The position numbers were made by a program, and so were the translations under genes. From the NCBI RefSeq assembly GCF_900094595.1, contig NZ_FMAD01000005.1, positions 186,001 to 250,000 of the forward strand: a stretch of DNA of 64,000 bases, given 5' to 3'. This DNA is from Cupriavidus alkaliphilus (GTDB lineage: Bacteria; Pseudomonadota; Gammaproteobacteria; Burkholderiales; Burkholderiaceae). This document shows, one piece after another, positions 9,894-18,698 of the stretch. Numbering within the stretch: position 1 is the stretch's first letter; each line of letters opens with the position of its first letter. The notes beneath the pieces are model-generated. The model saw only the letters and a program-made list of their open reading frames with translations. It searched no databases and was not told the origin of the DNA.

Positions 9894-11438
9894 ATGGTTA
9901 TGAAATATCAAGTCGTCATTTCCGGTGCTGGTCCGGTAGGGTGCTGGCTCGCGGGAGAACTGCAACTCGCAGGAGTCTCGACCCTGGTTCTGGAACAAAG
10001 CGAATCGATTGATCCACAGTCGCGCGCTTTGACGGTACATCCACGCACTATCGAGACCTTCGCATCGCGAGGCGTCGAAAAGGCGTTTCTCGATGAGGGT
10101 GTGGCAATCCCTGCCGGGCATTTCGGACTTCTGGACTATCGGCTCAACTTCCGTCCGCTTGAGTCGCCGTATCCCTTTACCCTCGCCATTCTTCAAGCGC
10201 GGACAACCGAGTTGTTGCAACAGCGCGCACGCGATCTCGGCGCCGAGATCCGACGCGGGCACAAAGTCCAGTCATTTACGGAAACCGACTCCACGGTCAC
10301 CGTCGCGGTGCAAGGTTCAAGTGGGCCGTATTCCGTGGACACCGAGTACCTTGTCGGCTGCGATGGCGTGCGAAGCACGGTACGGAACTGCGCCGGCATT
10401 GCCTTCCCCGGCACCGATGCCACCGTCTACGGGTGGTTGGGTGACGTCATCCTGGACTCCCCACCCGACGACCTTGCCCTTAACAAATGGACGTCCGCTG
10501 GCGCGATTGCGGTAGTCAAGCTCCCAGGGGAGCGTCATCGGCTAGTCGGTATTTCACCCGATGACGTCCGAACGGATCGTCCCGGAGAGTTCACGCTCGA
10601 TGAACTGCGGGCAAAAACTGTCGCGATCATGGGGACTGACTATGGCATGCACAGTCCTTCGTGGCTGTCGCGTTATAGCAATACCGCCCGGCAGGCAGAG
10701 GCTTACCGGAAGGGACGCATCCTGCTGGCCGGCGACGCTGCGCACCAGCATATGCCGGCCGGCGGCGTCGGCCTTAACGTCGGCATCCAGGACGCCATGA
10801 ACCTTGGCTGGAAGCTGGCGGCAACCATCAATGGCTGGGCGCCGGCGGGACTGCTCGACAGCTACCACGCCGAACGCCATCCGGTCGGCCAGAACCTCCT
10901 TGAGCACACTCAGGCGCAGACGCTTCTGATGAGCGTATTCACCAATGAATGCCGGGATCTGCGTTCATTGCTGCAAAAGTTGATCCAGGAGAACCCGGCG
11001 CTCGAGATAAGCCTGGTCAAGCGGCTGACTGGCCTGTCGGTTGTCTACCCTTCCGCCGATCCCGCACATGCTCTCGTCGGACAGCGTGTTCCAAACCTAA
11101 TGTTCCAGCATTCAAGCGAAGGCATCTTCCAGAAGCTTCACAACGGGCGCCATGTCATGCTTGATCTGAGAGCCAATACGGCGTTGTCCAGCCCACTAAG
11201 CGGCGATGACCTTGGTCCTCACAGCAGCTCCTTGGTGGACATGCATGTTACGGCGTTGACACCCTGTGCACCCGCTCCCTGGTCCCGTCTTACCGCCATG
11301 CTGGTGCGTCCGGATGGCTATCTTGCCTGGGCGAGCGAGGACCACGATACCGCGGCGCTGAAAGCCGAGTTAGCCAAGGTAGGCAGCACAACGTTTGCCC
11401 CGGCCTTGGCAGCGTCGATCACAGCGGAGGTCCACTGA
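9894..11438 (+). CDS. FAD-dependent aromatic hydroxylase (PheA/TfdB-like)
   Basis: This 514-residue group A flavoprotein monooxygenase has the Rossmann GAGPVG (residues 11-16), the DG motif region (VGCDGVRSTVRN) and the FAD-ribityl GD motif (LLAGDAAHQHMPAGGVGLNV). The C-terminal thioredoxin-like domain of phenol-hydroxylase relatives also appears present. Such enzymes use NAD(P)H and O2 to hydroxylate a phenolic ring. ATG 9900 is an alternative start. Its stop shares one base with the next start (TGATG), so it is translationally coupled to the aldehyde dehydrogenase. The substrate is not deducible. Confidence 0.87.
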   Translation: MVMKYQVVISGAGPVGCWLAGELQLAGVSTLVLEQSESIDPQSRALTVHPRTIETFASRGVEKAFLDEGVAIPAGHFGLLDYRLNFRPLESPYPFTLAILQARTTELLQQRARDLGAEIRRGHKVQSFTETDSTVTVAVQGSSGPYSVDTEYLVGCDGVRSTVRNCAGIAFPGTDATVYGWLGDVILDSPPDDLALNKWTSAGAIAVVKLPGERHRLVGISPDDVRTDRPGEFTLDELRAKTVAIMGTDYGMHSPSWLSRYSNTARQAEAYRKGRILLAGDAAHQHMPAGGVGLNVGIQDAMNLGWKLAATINGWAPAGLLDSYHAERHPVGQNLLEHTQAQTLLMSVFTNECRDLRSLLQKLIQENPALEISLVKRLTGLSVVYPSADPAHALVGQRVPNLMFQHSSEGIFQKLHNGRHVMLDLRANTALSSPLSGDDLGPHSSSLVDMHVTALTPCAPAPWSRLTAMLVRPDGYLAWASEDHDTAALKAELAKVGSTTFAPALAASITAEVH

Positions 11439-12913
11439 TGAACTCGGACTCCGCGCAACCGCGCAAGACCAACGACGGCTCAACGGTCTTGCCCGACGGT
11501 ATGCTGATTGACGGCGTCCTGGTCAAAGGCGCCGCCACCATGGACGTAGTCAATCCAGCCACTGGAAGGATCTTCGGTGTCGCGCCGCGCGCATCCGCCG
11601 ACCAGGTTGAGCAGGCCATAGCGAGCGCAAAATCAGCGCTGGCGAAGTGGTCGCGCAGCGATCTGACGCACCGGCGCAGTGTGCTGCGGGACATTGCCGA
11701 CGTCGTCGATGCGAATGCCAGCCAGCTTGCATGCATGCTCACGCAGGAACAGGGCAAACCCATTGCCGATGCGATGACGGAAGTCCAGGGCACAGCCGCG
11801 TTCTTTCGGTACGTCGCCGCCGCCGAACTGGGGCCGATTTCCCTCGAACACAGTGAGGTCCGCCAGGTCGAGCTGCATCGACGTCCGCTGGGTGTGGTCG
11901 CGGTGATCGTGCCTTGGAATTTCCCGTTGCTGCTGATGGCCTTCAAGGTTCCTGGCGCGCTCCTGACGGGTAACACCGTCGTGATCAAGCCCGCCGCAAC
12001 GACCCCGCTGACGACACTGATTTTCGCCCGGCTGGTTGCCTCCATCGTTCCGGCCGGCGTTCTCAATGTCATAACAGACAGGAACGATCTCGGCAGCACT
12101 CTGACCTCGCATCCGGATGTCGCAAAGGTGTCGTTTACCGGGTCCACGGCAACCGGGTACTCGGTGATGGCCAATGCGGCGAAGACGCTGAAGCGTGTCA
12201 CCCTCGAGCTAGGCGGAAACGACCCGGCCATTGTGCTTGATGACGCCGTTCCTGCGGACATCGCACCGGGCATCTTCCGTGCCGCCTTCTTCAATGCAGG
12301 TCAGGCGTGCATTGCCATCAAACGCCTGTACGTCCACGCATCCATCTACGACGAACTTTGCGCTGAGCTGGCCAGGCTTGCAACAGGCGTCACTGTTGGC
12401 GACGGCTTGAACAGCCGGACGACCATGGGGCCGCTCCAGAACCGTGTCCAGTATGAAAAAGTCAAGGCCATTCTGGCGGACGCCGCAACGAAGGGGCGGA
12501 TCGTAACCGGCGGTCAAATTGATGATGGCAAAGGCTACTTCATCCGTCCGACCATTGTCGCTGACATCGAGGAAGGCGCCCGATTGGTCGACGAGGAGCA
12601 GTTTGGCCCGGTGCTTCCGCTCATTCGTTATACCGATCTCGACGATGCCATTCGGCGCGCAAATGCCAGCGAATACGGTCTCGGTGCGTCGGTGTGGTCC
12701 TCGGATGTGAGCCGAGCCCGAGATGTAGCGGAACGACTGGTATGCGGCAGCGTCTGGATCAACCAGCATCTTGATCTGGCACCGCATATTCCTCAGGCGG
12801 GCGCAAAGCAGTCTGGATTCGGCGTCGAACTTGGCGGCGAAGGTCTTCTGGAGTTCACCCAGATTCAAGTCGTCAACATCCGAGGCGACAAGGTACAAGA
12901 GGAGCTGAGTTGA
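11438..12913 (+). CDS. NAD(P)-dependent aldehyde dehydrogenase
   Basis: A 491-residue ALDH-superfamily enzyme that oxidises an aldehyde to an acid. It has the oxyanion Asn (VPWNFPLLL), the cofactor loop (FTGSTATG), the catalytic Glu (LELGGNDP) and the catalytic Cys (NAGQACIAIKR). It is coupled by 1-base overlaps to the FAD hydroxylase upstream and RidA downstream. Pairing of an ALDH with a RidA protein recalls 2-aminomuconic semialdehyde pathways (ALDH plus RidA-family deaminase), but no ring-cleaving dioxygenase is present here. Confidence 0.9.
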   Translation: MNSDSAQPRKTNDGSTVLPDGMLIDGVLVKGAATMDVVNPATGRIFGVAPRASADQVEQAIASAKSALAKWSRSDLTHRRSVLRDIADVVDANASQLACMLTQEQGKPIADAMTEVQGTAAFFRYVAAAELGPISLEHSEVRQVELHRRPLGVVAVIVPWNFPLLLMAFKVPGALLTGNTVVIKPAATTPLTTLIFARLVASIVPAGVLNVITDRNDLGSTLTSHPDVAKVSFTGSTATGYSVMANAAKTLKRVTLELGGNDPAIVLDDAVPADIAPGIFRAAFFNAGQACIAIKRLYVHASIYDELCAELARLATGVTVGDGLNSRTTMGPLQNRVQYEKVKAILADAATKGRIVTGGQIDDGKGYFIRPTIVADIEEGARLVDEEQFGPVLPLIRYTDLDDAIRRANASEYGLGASVWSSDVSRARDVAERLVCGSVWINQHLDLAPHIPQAGAKQSGFGVELGGEGLLEFTQIQVVNIRGDKVQEELS

Positions 12914-13317
12914 TGGGAAACAGTGTACGCAGGATTAACCCAAAGGGGCTTCCGAAACTAGAGAACGTGATCTCCCACGCGATCATCGTGGAGCCGACCG
13001 GCTTGATCTATACCTCAGGCCAGCTTTCATGGGAGGAGAGCGGTGCCTTGATCGAAGGAACGATGATCGAGCAGTTTCGCCGAGCCTATGCCAACATAGA
13101 TCTCATACTTCAGGCCGCAGGATCTTCGCGGGAAAAGATCGTGAACGAAGTGATCTACCTGGTCGACTATTCGCCTGATAGCGCGGGCGAACTGGTTGCA
13201 GCTCTCGCATCGGAACGGCCCCCGGGGGCGGTTCCGCCCACGAGTACCGTCGTTGGGGTCCAAACGCTATTCGCGCCTGGTTTCCTTGTCGAGGTGCAAG
13301 TCGTTGCAACTACCTGA
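12913..13317 (+). CDS. RidA/YjgF family protein (enamine/imine deaminase type)
   Basis: A 134-residue protein of the RidA fold, which trimerises and hydrolyses reactive enamines/imines; 2-aminomuconate deaminases belong to the same superfamily. Seen: IYTSGQLSWE, the core LILQAAGSSREKIVNEVIYLVD and the C-terminal FAPGFLVEVQVVAT. The ATG at 12913 overlaps the ALDH stop by one base; a TTG one codon earlier is less likely. It is the last gene of the operon. Its metabolic job here is inferred from context. Confidence 0.88.
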   Translation: MGNSVRRINPKGLPKLENVISHAIIVEPTGLIYTSGQLSWEESGALIEGTMIEQFRRAYANIDLILQAAGSSREKIVNEVIYLVDYSPDSAGELVAALASERPPGAVPPTSTVVGVQTLFAPGFLVEVQVVATT

Positions 13318-13461
13318 GCGGTCACGCACGCGGGAGTCTCGCGGGCAATGGAAAGGCGTCGGTTGGCGTCGACGGTACACATTGATATACGGCAGCACGG
13401 CAACGAGCACCGAGTGACGGCAACACTAGCCGGAAACGGCGTACGGACTCCGCGATCGACC

Positions 13462-13490
13462 GCATGCCGCCGCTTCCGGCGGCGGCATGC
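13462..13490. other. Strong GC hairpin between convergent genes
   Basis: A perfect 10-bp stem GCATGCCGCC/GGCGGCATGC with a short loop lies between the RidA gene and the convergent alcohol dehydrogenase. It has no T-tract, so it may be a weak bidirectional terminator or an mRNA 3'-end stabiliser. Confidence 0.5.
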
Positions 13491-13576
13491 CGGGCCGAGT
13501 GCCCGCTGCGCGCCCATCGGCGTGCTCAGACCTCCGACACCGCGGAGCGGGCGGGCACTCCTGCCTTGGTCCACGG

Positions 13577-14794
13577 CTAGTGGACCGAACCAGGCTGCAG
13601 TTCGACCTTGATCCAGCCGGGCTGGCGCAGGTCAAAGGCCTGGTAGGCCTCGATCGCCGAGGTCATCGGCTCGCGCCGCGTCAGAATGGCGGCCGGATCG
13701 ACCGCACCGGTGCGCACCAGTTCGACCAGCCGAGGGATATAGGCGCGGTGGTTGCAGTTGCCCATGCGCACCGTCAGGTTCTTGTTCATCGCCGCGCCGA
13801 TCGGGAAACTGCGGTCGGTGGGCGGATACACGCCGATGATCGACAGCGTTCCGGCCTTGGCCAGCGCGTGGATGGCCCAGTCCAGCGCCTGCGCGGGCGC
13901 GTCACCCGGAACCCAGTTGCCCTGCGCCGACGGCTGGGCGTTCGGCGCCAGGCGCGCGGCCTCCTTTTCGCTTTCCGGGATGGACGGATCCTGTGCCGCC
14001 GGTCCGTGGTGCGCGTGCATGGCATCGACGCCAACCGCATCGATGGCCCGGTCCACGCCGATGCCGCCGGTCAGCTGCACGATGGTCCCCACCGGATCTT
14101 CGGCATCGAAGTTCACCACCTCGGCACCCTGCTGGCGCGCCATGTCGAGCCGGTCTGCCACCGCATCCACGGCAAAAATGCGGCCCGCGCCCATCAGCTT
14201 CGCCGACGCGATCACGAACTGCCCCACCGGGCCACACCCGAACACCGCCACCGTGTGGCCGGGATGGATGCTGGCGAGATCAGCGCCGAAATAGCCGGTC
14301 GGAAAGATGTCGGAGAGCATGATCGCCTGCTCGTCGCTGATGTTGTCCGGCAGCTTGACCAGGTTGACGTGGGCGAACGGCACGCGTGCCTTCTCTGCCT
14401 GCAGCCCCTGGAACGGGCCGGTCTGCTCCGGCCCGCCATAGAAGGCGGTGCCGGCCTGCTTGCCGTGCGGATTGGCGTTGTCGCACTGGGCGTAGTAACC
14501 GGCGCGGCAGTACGAGCAATAGCCGCAGGCAATGGTGGAAGGAATCACGACGCGGTCGCCCACGCTGAGGTTGCGCACGCCGTCGCCCAGCGCCTCGACC
14601 ACGCCCACGCCCTCGTGGCCCAGCACCGTGCCCGGCGCCAGCCCTTCCATGGTGCCGCGCACGAAATGCAGGTCGGTGCCGCAAATGGCACTGGCGGTCA
14701 GCCGCACGATGGCGTCGGTGGCCTGCTCGATCACCGGTTCCGGCACATCATCCAGCCGGATGTCGCCGATTCCGTGAAACACAACAGCTTTCAT
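13577..14794 (-). CDS. Zinc-dependent alcohol dehydrogenase, FdhA-like
   Basis: A 405-residue medium-chain dehydrogenase. The catalytic-zinc ligands are in AICGTDLHF and GHEGVG, the structural-zinc cysteines in CGYCSYCRAGYYAQC and the NAD motif in VFGCGPVGQF. A ~50-residue insertion (HAHHGPAAQDPSIPESEKEA) before the last strands is typical of glutathione-independent formaldehyde dehydrogenase relatives. It probably oxidises a small alcohol or aldehyde; formaldehyde is possible but unproven. It converges on the RidA gene and is divergent from the GST gene. Confidence 0.88.
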   Translation of the reverse strand: MKAVVFHGIGDIRLDDVPEPVIEQATDAIVRLTASAICGTDLHFVRGTMEGLAPGTVLGHEGVGVVEALGDGVRNLSVGDRVVIPSTIACGYCSYCRAGYYAQCDNANPHGKQAGTAFYGGPEQTGPFQGLQAEKARVPFAHVNLVKLPDNISDEQAIMLSDIFPTGYFGADLASIHPGHTVAVFGCGPVGQFVIASAKLMGAGRIFAVDAVADRLDMARQQGAEVVNFDAEDPVGTIVQLTGGIGVDRAIDAVGVDAMHAHHGPAAQDPSIPESEKEAARLAPNAQPSAQGNWVPGDAPAQALDWAIHALAKAGTLSIIGVYPPTDRSFPIGAAMNKNLTVRMGNCNHRAYIPRLVELVRTGAVDPAAILTRREPMTSAIEAYQAFDLRQPGWIKVELQPGSVH

Positions 14795-15119
14795 GGTGTC
14801 CTCCAGATGAAGCCGGAGCCACCTCCGGCGAGGTCAGTCGGAGTAGCGAAGCTGCAAGGAACATTCCCACGGGCTCCTCCCTTGGCCGGCGCGAGGAATG
14901 GAGGCCAGAAGCTTCCGCCTGGCAAATTCTGCTACGCGCCTTGCAATCCATTCCGGCGCGCGCAGGCACCGGTCGACCAGGCGACTGACACGCTTCGCCG
15001 CCGTGATTGCGTGCGTCGGAATCCGGCAACCAGGCGGAGAGAAATGGCTTGGGCATGTCGATTGCTAAATCACCCCTGACGTCCTCACCCTGGCGCACAT
15101 TACCAAGGAGGCACCCATC
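14795..15119. other. Intergenic region between alcohol dehydrogenase and gstA
   Basis: This 325-bp divergent region must carry the start signals of both flanking genes (GGAGGACACC before the dehydrogenase, AAGGAGGC before gstA). I see no convincing conserved promoter, repeat or small gene in it. Confidence 0.5.
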
Positions 15120-15728
15120 ATGAAGCTGTACTACGCTCCGGGCGCATGTTCACTGGCGCCACATATCATCCTCATCGAAACCGGCCTGCCCTTCTCCACC
15201 GAGCGCGTCGACTTGCGCGCCGAGCCGCACAAGACCGAGAGCGGCGCAGACTACAAGACCATCAATGCCAAGGGCTATGTGCCGACGTTGGCGCTCGAGA
15301 GCGGCGACCGGCTGACCGAGGCGGCCGTGGTGGTCCAGTACATAGCCGACCAGGCCCCGGAAAAAGCGCTGGCGCCGGCGTGCAATACGCTGGAGCGCTA
15401 TCGGCTGCAGGAATGGCTGAACTTCATTTCATCAGAACTGCACAAGGGTTTTGGACCGTTCTGGAAACCCGGCACGCCGCAGGAGCAGAAAGACGCGACG
15501 TGGACGCGCCTGTCGCAGCGGTTCGACTGGCTGGCGCCGCAGCTCGCGGACAAGGATTACCTGATGGGAGAGTTCACTGTCGCGGATGCGTACCTGTTCA
15601 CCATCCTGAGATGGCCTGATCATTTCAAGCTGTCGCTCGAGCGCTGGCCTGCGCTGCAGGCGTATCGGTCGAGGGTTGGTGAGCGGGCGGCGGTGAAGCA
15701 GGCGTTGAAGGATGAGGGGATTGGGTGA
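15120..15728 (+). CDS. gstA: Glutathione S-transferase, beta class
   Basis: A 202-residue cytosolic enzyme that conjugates glutathione to electrophiles or acts as a thiol reductase. It has the N-terminal thioredoxin-like domain (MKLYYAPGACSLAPHI) with Cys10 in the beta-class position, the cis-Pro segment KGYVPTL, and the alpha-helical C-terminal domain with the N-capping box GEFTVADAYLF. The start is supported by AAGGAGGC upstream. A hairpin terminator follows. Length fits bacterial GstA. Confidence 0.92.
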   Translation: MKLYYAPGACSLAPHIILIETGLPFSTERVDLRAEPHKTESGADYKTINAKGYVPTLALESGDRLTEAAVVVQYIADQAPEKALAPACNTLERYRLQEWLNFISSELHKGFGPFWKPGTPQEQKDATWTRLSQRFDWLAPQLADKDYLMGEFTVADAYLFTILRWPDHFKLSLERWPALQAYRSRVGERAAVKQALKDEGIG

Positions 15729-15828
15729 CCTACGGCAATTCCGCCTCATTCGCGATGCGGATGGTCGGGCGTGCCACCGATGGATGGCTAGTTGAACCGG
15801 CTGCTCTGTTGGCCCGAGAAACCAAGAG

Positions 15829-15860
15829 ACGGCGCGAGACCAACGGGCTCGCGCCGTTTG
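15829..15860 (+). terminator. Intrinsic terminator between gstA and the DUF1484 gene
   Basis: Stem ACGGCGCGAG/CTCGCGCCGT with a 9-nt loop, followed by TTGCTGTTGTT. It lies 100 bp after gstA and just beyond the 3' end of the convergent DUF1484 gene, so it could serve both. Confidence 0.65.
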
Positions 15861-15875
15861 CTGTTGTTGATCGAG

Positions 15876-16205
15876 TCAGACCAGTGCCTGCAGACGGCTA
15901 ACGCTCTCGTCCAATTGCTCCTTGAGCGGCGAGAGCAAGGCATGCAGACCGACGCCTTGAGTGGTGGTGTCGCACTGCAGGTCCAGCAAGGTCAGGAACG
16001 ACTCAAGGCCCGCGCTGACGCGCAGGAGGTCATCCGTGACTTCAAGGATGTGGTCCTCAAGGGTGGTGCCTGAACTGGGGGCCCGCGGGGCAACCTTGGT
16101 GCGGCAACGAGGCTGGACGCGGTCAACCTTGTCGAGGTTCTCCGCCAGTTGCGTTGGCTTTTGGGCCAGGACGGGCTCTTGGGGAGCCGGGGTGGTGCTT
16201 TGCAT
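15876..16205 (-). CDS. DUF1484 family protein
   Basis: A 109-residue protein whose C-terminal half (VSAGLESFLTLLDLQ, then LHALLSPLKEQLDESVSRLQAL) fits the DUF1484 family, which I know mainly from Cupriavidus/Ralstonia. The N-terminal part is Pro/Thr/Lys-rich and probably disordered. The start at 16205 is chosen because GGAGGT stands 5 nt before it; a longer frame opens upstream. Function is unknown. The long inverted repeat at 16266-16420 lies just upstream and may be transcribed as its leader. Confidence 0.72.
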   Translation of the reverse strand: MQSTTPAPQEPVLAQKPTQLAENLDKVDRVQPRCRTKVAPRAPSSGTTLEDHILEVTDDLLRVSAGLESFLTLLDLQCDTTTQGVGLHALLSPLKEQLDESVSRLQALV

Positions 16206-16265
16206 GGTGACCTCCGCAATAAAGGAATGGAGGCCCGTCATCCGCTGCTAATCGGGTGGGCGGGC

Positions 16266-16420
16266 ACAGGGCAGGGTTAGCAGACCGGCGCACCGAACCG
16301 GCGAGCCCTGAGGCTCCCCTGCCAAGGCCCGCCCGCAGGTGTGGACCTTCGATGGCGGGACGGACAGAGCCGCTCGCGCGGACTGTCCGTCGGTCGGTGC
16401 GCAGGCTGCTAAACCTGGCC
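16266..16420. repeat. Long imperfect inverted repeat (possible MITE or structured leader)
   Basis: The arms 16268-16300 and 16391-16420 are near-complementary over about 30 bp: left CAGGGTTAGCAG then GCGCACCGA, right TCGGTGCGC then CTGCTAAACCTG. The ~90-nt centre holds a smaller hairpin (GAGCC/GGCTC, 16303-16316). Together with the rest of 16206-16763 it forms a 558-bp stretch in which I find no convincing gene. Confidence 0.65.
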
Positions 16421-16763
16421 GCCGTTGGCGACAGACCATTCTCGAACACGGGGCAATGGGGCGGATCAAGTGGAAACGAATTTTGACATAGTGCGGGTAT
16501 GGCAGGCAGTGGTGCGCTAGCCATGGTGACGGAAGCGTGATGAATCACTGGCTGGGCGGGGAGTCCCTTGTCGGCCATTTTGCGTCAATGGTGCTGGTTA
16601 ATATGAATGGCCGTTGAGCAACTCGTAGCCGGACACCTCACGGCGCAAATTTGCACGCGAAAAGTGCATCTTTGCGCTCCCGCGGCACACCCTGAATGAT
16701 AGCCTTGAACCATTCCAAGCGCATTCGTCGGCTCCGATCGATCTTATTCCCGAAGAGGTAAGC

Positions 16764-17228
16764 ATGAACGCCAATCAAAATTCGCTCGCAAAGAAAACCG
16801 CCTATTGGGGTGTACCGTGGGAGGACGCATATGGCTATGCGCAGGCAGTCCAAGTAGGTGAAGACATCTATGTGTCCGGACAACTGAGCCATGATAGCAA
16901 CGGACAGCTTGTCGCTCCGGCCGCTCTTGACGAAGCAGGGAAGCCGCGTGACTTTTCCATGATGGAAGCGCAAATGCGTGCCACCTACGAGAACATCGCC
17001 ACCCTTCTCGGGAAATTCGGTGCAACGCTCGACAATGTTGTAGAAGAAACGCTGTACGTTCTGGACGTCGATGCAGCATTCGCAGCCGCCGGCAAAGTAC
17101 GAAAAGCAGCGTATGGCACCGAACGCCCTCAATGCGCCAGCAACCTTATTGGTGTCTCGCGCTTGGCCATGCCGCCGCAATTGATTGAGATTTCCTGCAA
17201 GGCGGTATTGCGCAAGCCAGGCACCTAA
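16764..17228 (+). CDS. RidA family protein
   Basis: A 154-residue RidA/YjgF-superfamily protein. Seen: DIYVSGQLSHDSNG, LLGKFGATLDNVVEETLYVLDVD and RLAMPPQLIEISCKAVL. This is the longer RidA subtype, with an insertion after the first strand pair. It stands alone, convergent with a LysR gene. It is not closely similar to the RidA at 12913, so it is not a recent duplicate. An imine/enamine deaminase role is a family expectation only. Confidence 0.85.
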   Translation: MNANQNSLAKKTAYWGVPWEDAYGYAQAVQVGEDIYVSGQLSHDSNGQLVAPAALDEAGKPRDFSMMEAQMRATYENIATLLGKFGATLDNVVEETLYVLDVDAAFAAAGKVRKAAYGTERPQCASNLIGVSRLAMPPQLIEISCKAVLRKPGT

Positions 17229-17240
17229 CCGACCCGCTTG

Positions 17241-18161
17241 TCAGAGCTTTCCGATTGGTGTCGCTTCGCGGCCTTCAATCAGCGCCTTCTGCTTTGCTAC
17301 CGCCGCTGCACAAAAACTCATAAACGTTTGGACGCGTCGTGTCCGCCGAATATCGGGATGTGTGAGCAGCCAAAGCTCATCCTCCAACTCGGGAACCACA
17401 GGACCGACGCGGACCAACTCGGTCGTCAGATCGCCGAGCATGCATGGAAGGTAACCAATACCGAGCCCGGCAGCGACCGCTTTGCTAACGGCAGCAACTG
17501 AGTCGGAACGGTATGCAACGTTGATCGGTGCAACGTGGCTCTGCAGGTAATGGGATGCTTTGAGCCCCGACAGTTTCCCGGTGTAAGAGACCCACGTCAT
17601 ATCGAAAATTCGATCCGTTGCAGGCCGCCTCCGGCGAAATTGGAGGGCGCTTCCGTACGGCGCCCACGCAATGTTCGCGAGCTTTCGCCCAACCAGATTC
17701 TCCGACGGGCTTCGTGTTGCTCTTATCGCGATGTCCGACTCGTCCCGGGCGAGATCAAAGGTGTCGTTTCCGACTAAGACATCAACTGACAAGGAAGGGT
17801 TGCGGGTCTTGAATTCGGCGAGGATTGGAGTCAGGAAATACAGCAACAGCGAATCGCTTGTGGTAATACGAACGGTTCCCAACGGCCCATGTACTGCACC
17901 TGCGACCCGGCGGGTTACGCTGACGACATCCAACTCGACGCGCTCGGTCAGCGCCCGCAGTTCCACCCCTTCAGGAGTTAGCTTGTAGCCAGCACGTCTC
18001 CGGTCAAACAACGCAACGCCCAATGCGGCCTCGGCCTGCGCTACCCGGCGCGAAACGGTGGACACGTTGATCCCCAATCTTTCGGCGGCGATCGAGCGAC
18101 TGCCGCACTCGCTTAGCGTTTTGATGACGCGGAGATCGTCCCAAGAAAATCGGAGAGCCAT
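17241..18161 (-). CDS. LysR family transcriptional regulator
   Basis: A 306-residue regulator from the internal ATG at 18161 (MALRFSWDDLRVIKTL); the frame is open 34 codons further upstream but those residues do not look like protein of this family. The helix-turn-helix is SIAAERLGINVSTVSRRVAQ and the substrate-binding domain follows. It is convergent with the RidA gene at 16764, which may be one of its targets. Confidence 0.85.
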   Translation of the reverse strand: MALRFSWDDLRVIKTLSECGSRSIAAERLGINVSTVSRRVAQAEAALGVALFDRRRAGYKLTPEGVELRALTERVELDVVSVTRRVAGAVHGPLGTVRITTSDSLLLYFLTPILAEFKTRNPSLSVDVLVGNDTFDLARDESDIAIRATRSPSENLVGRKLANIAWAPYGSALQFRRRRPATDRIFDMTWVSYTGKLSGLKASHYLQSHVAPINVAYRSDSVAAVSKAVAAGLGIGYLPCMLGDLTTELVRVGPVVPELEDELWLLTHPDIRRTRRVQTFMSFCAAAVAKQKALIEGREATPIGKL

Positions 18162-18374
18162 ATCGCCGATTGCTATTGATTTTCGGTCTGGCACAGTTGA
18201 GGTTGGCATGAGTCTCAGTAGTGAAAACTGTACGTTAAGGCCTTGCGCCGGTGAGCGCATCATCTCACAGTAGGATCACTAGTTTGAAGTGAGCTAGTTC
18301 CGGCGGGAGAAAGCTGGGCCGGCCAGCAGTTCACCCCTGTTTTCCTCAACAAACGTTGTTCCCGACTCCCTCAC

Positions 18375-18698
18375 TCAGGGCATTGAAATTGTTGGCAGGG
18401 GAGCAGCTCTGCACCCATCTGTTTCTTGCGTCCAACATTGCCGCCGTTGGAGGCGTATGCGTTCGGTGACCGAGAAGGATCGGTAGCCGCCGCTCCACCA
18501 CGCGGCACGCAGCAAGTGCCGCTGACGACCGGGATCGGCCAGCAACGGACATTCCTTGCGGTTCGGATACCACCGCGCGCCGCGCGATGCCAGCCCCGTC
18601 GGAATCAGTCCGATGCGGCGTTGCACACGGCACAGCAGGTCATTGCGGACCAGCGAAAAGTTTTCCGCGCCCGCCGCCGCATCCAAGACCAAGTTCAA
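18375..18698 (-). pseudogene. Broken N-terminal gene fragment
   Basis: A TTG directly abutting the stop of the upstream minus-strand gene opens a frame whose first 35 residues look coding (ENFSLVRNDLLCRVQRRIGL). After IGLIP the sensible continuation (DGAGIARRAVV) is in another frame, and beyond that no frame looks like protein. I read this as the start of a lost downstream gene, frameshifted and truncated. By memory only, it resembles the N-terminus of a multi-pass membrane protein family of Burkholderiales. The wider stretch 18162-18698 holds no intact gene. Confidence 0.4.

Noticed and set aside
13462-13490. Calling this hairpin an intrinsic terminator
   Set aside because: The stem is strong, but no T-tract follows on either strand.
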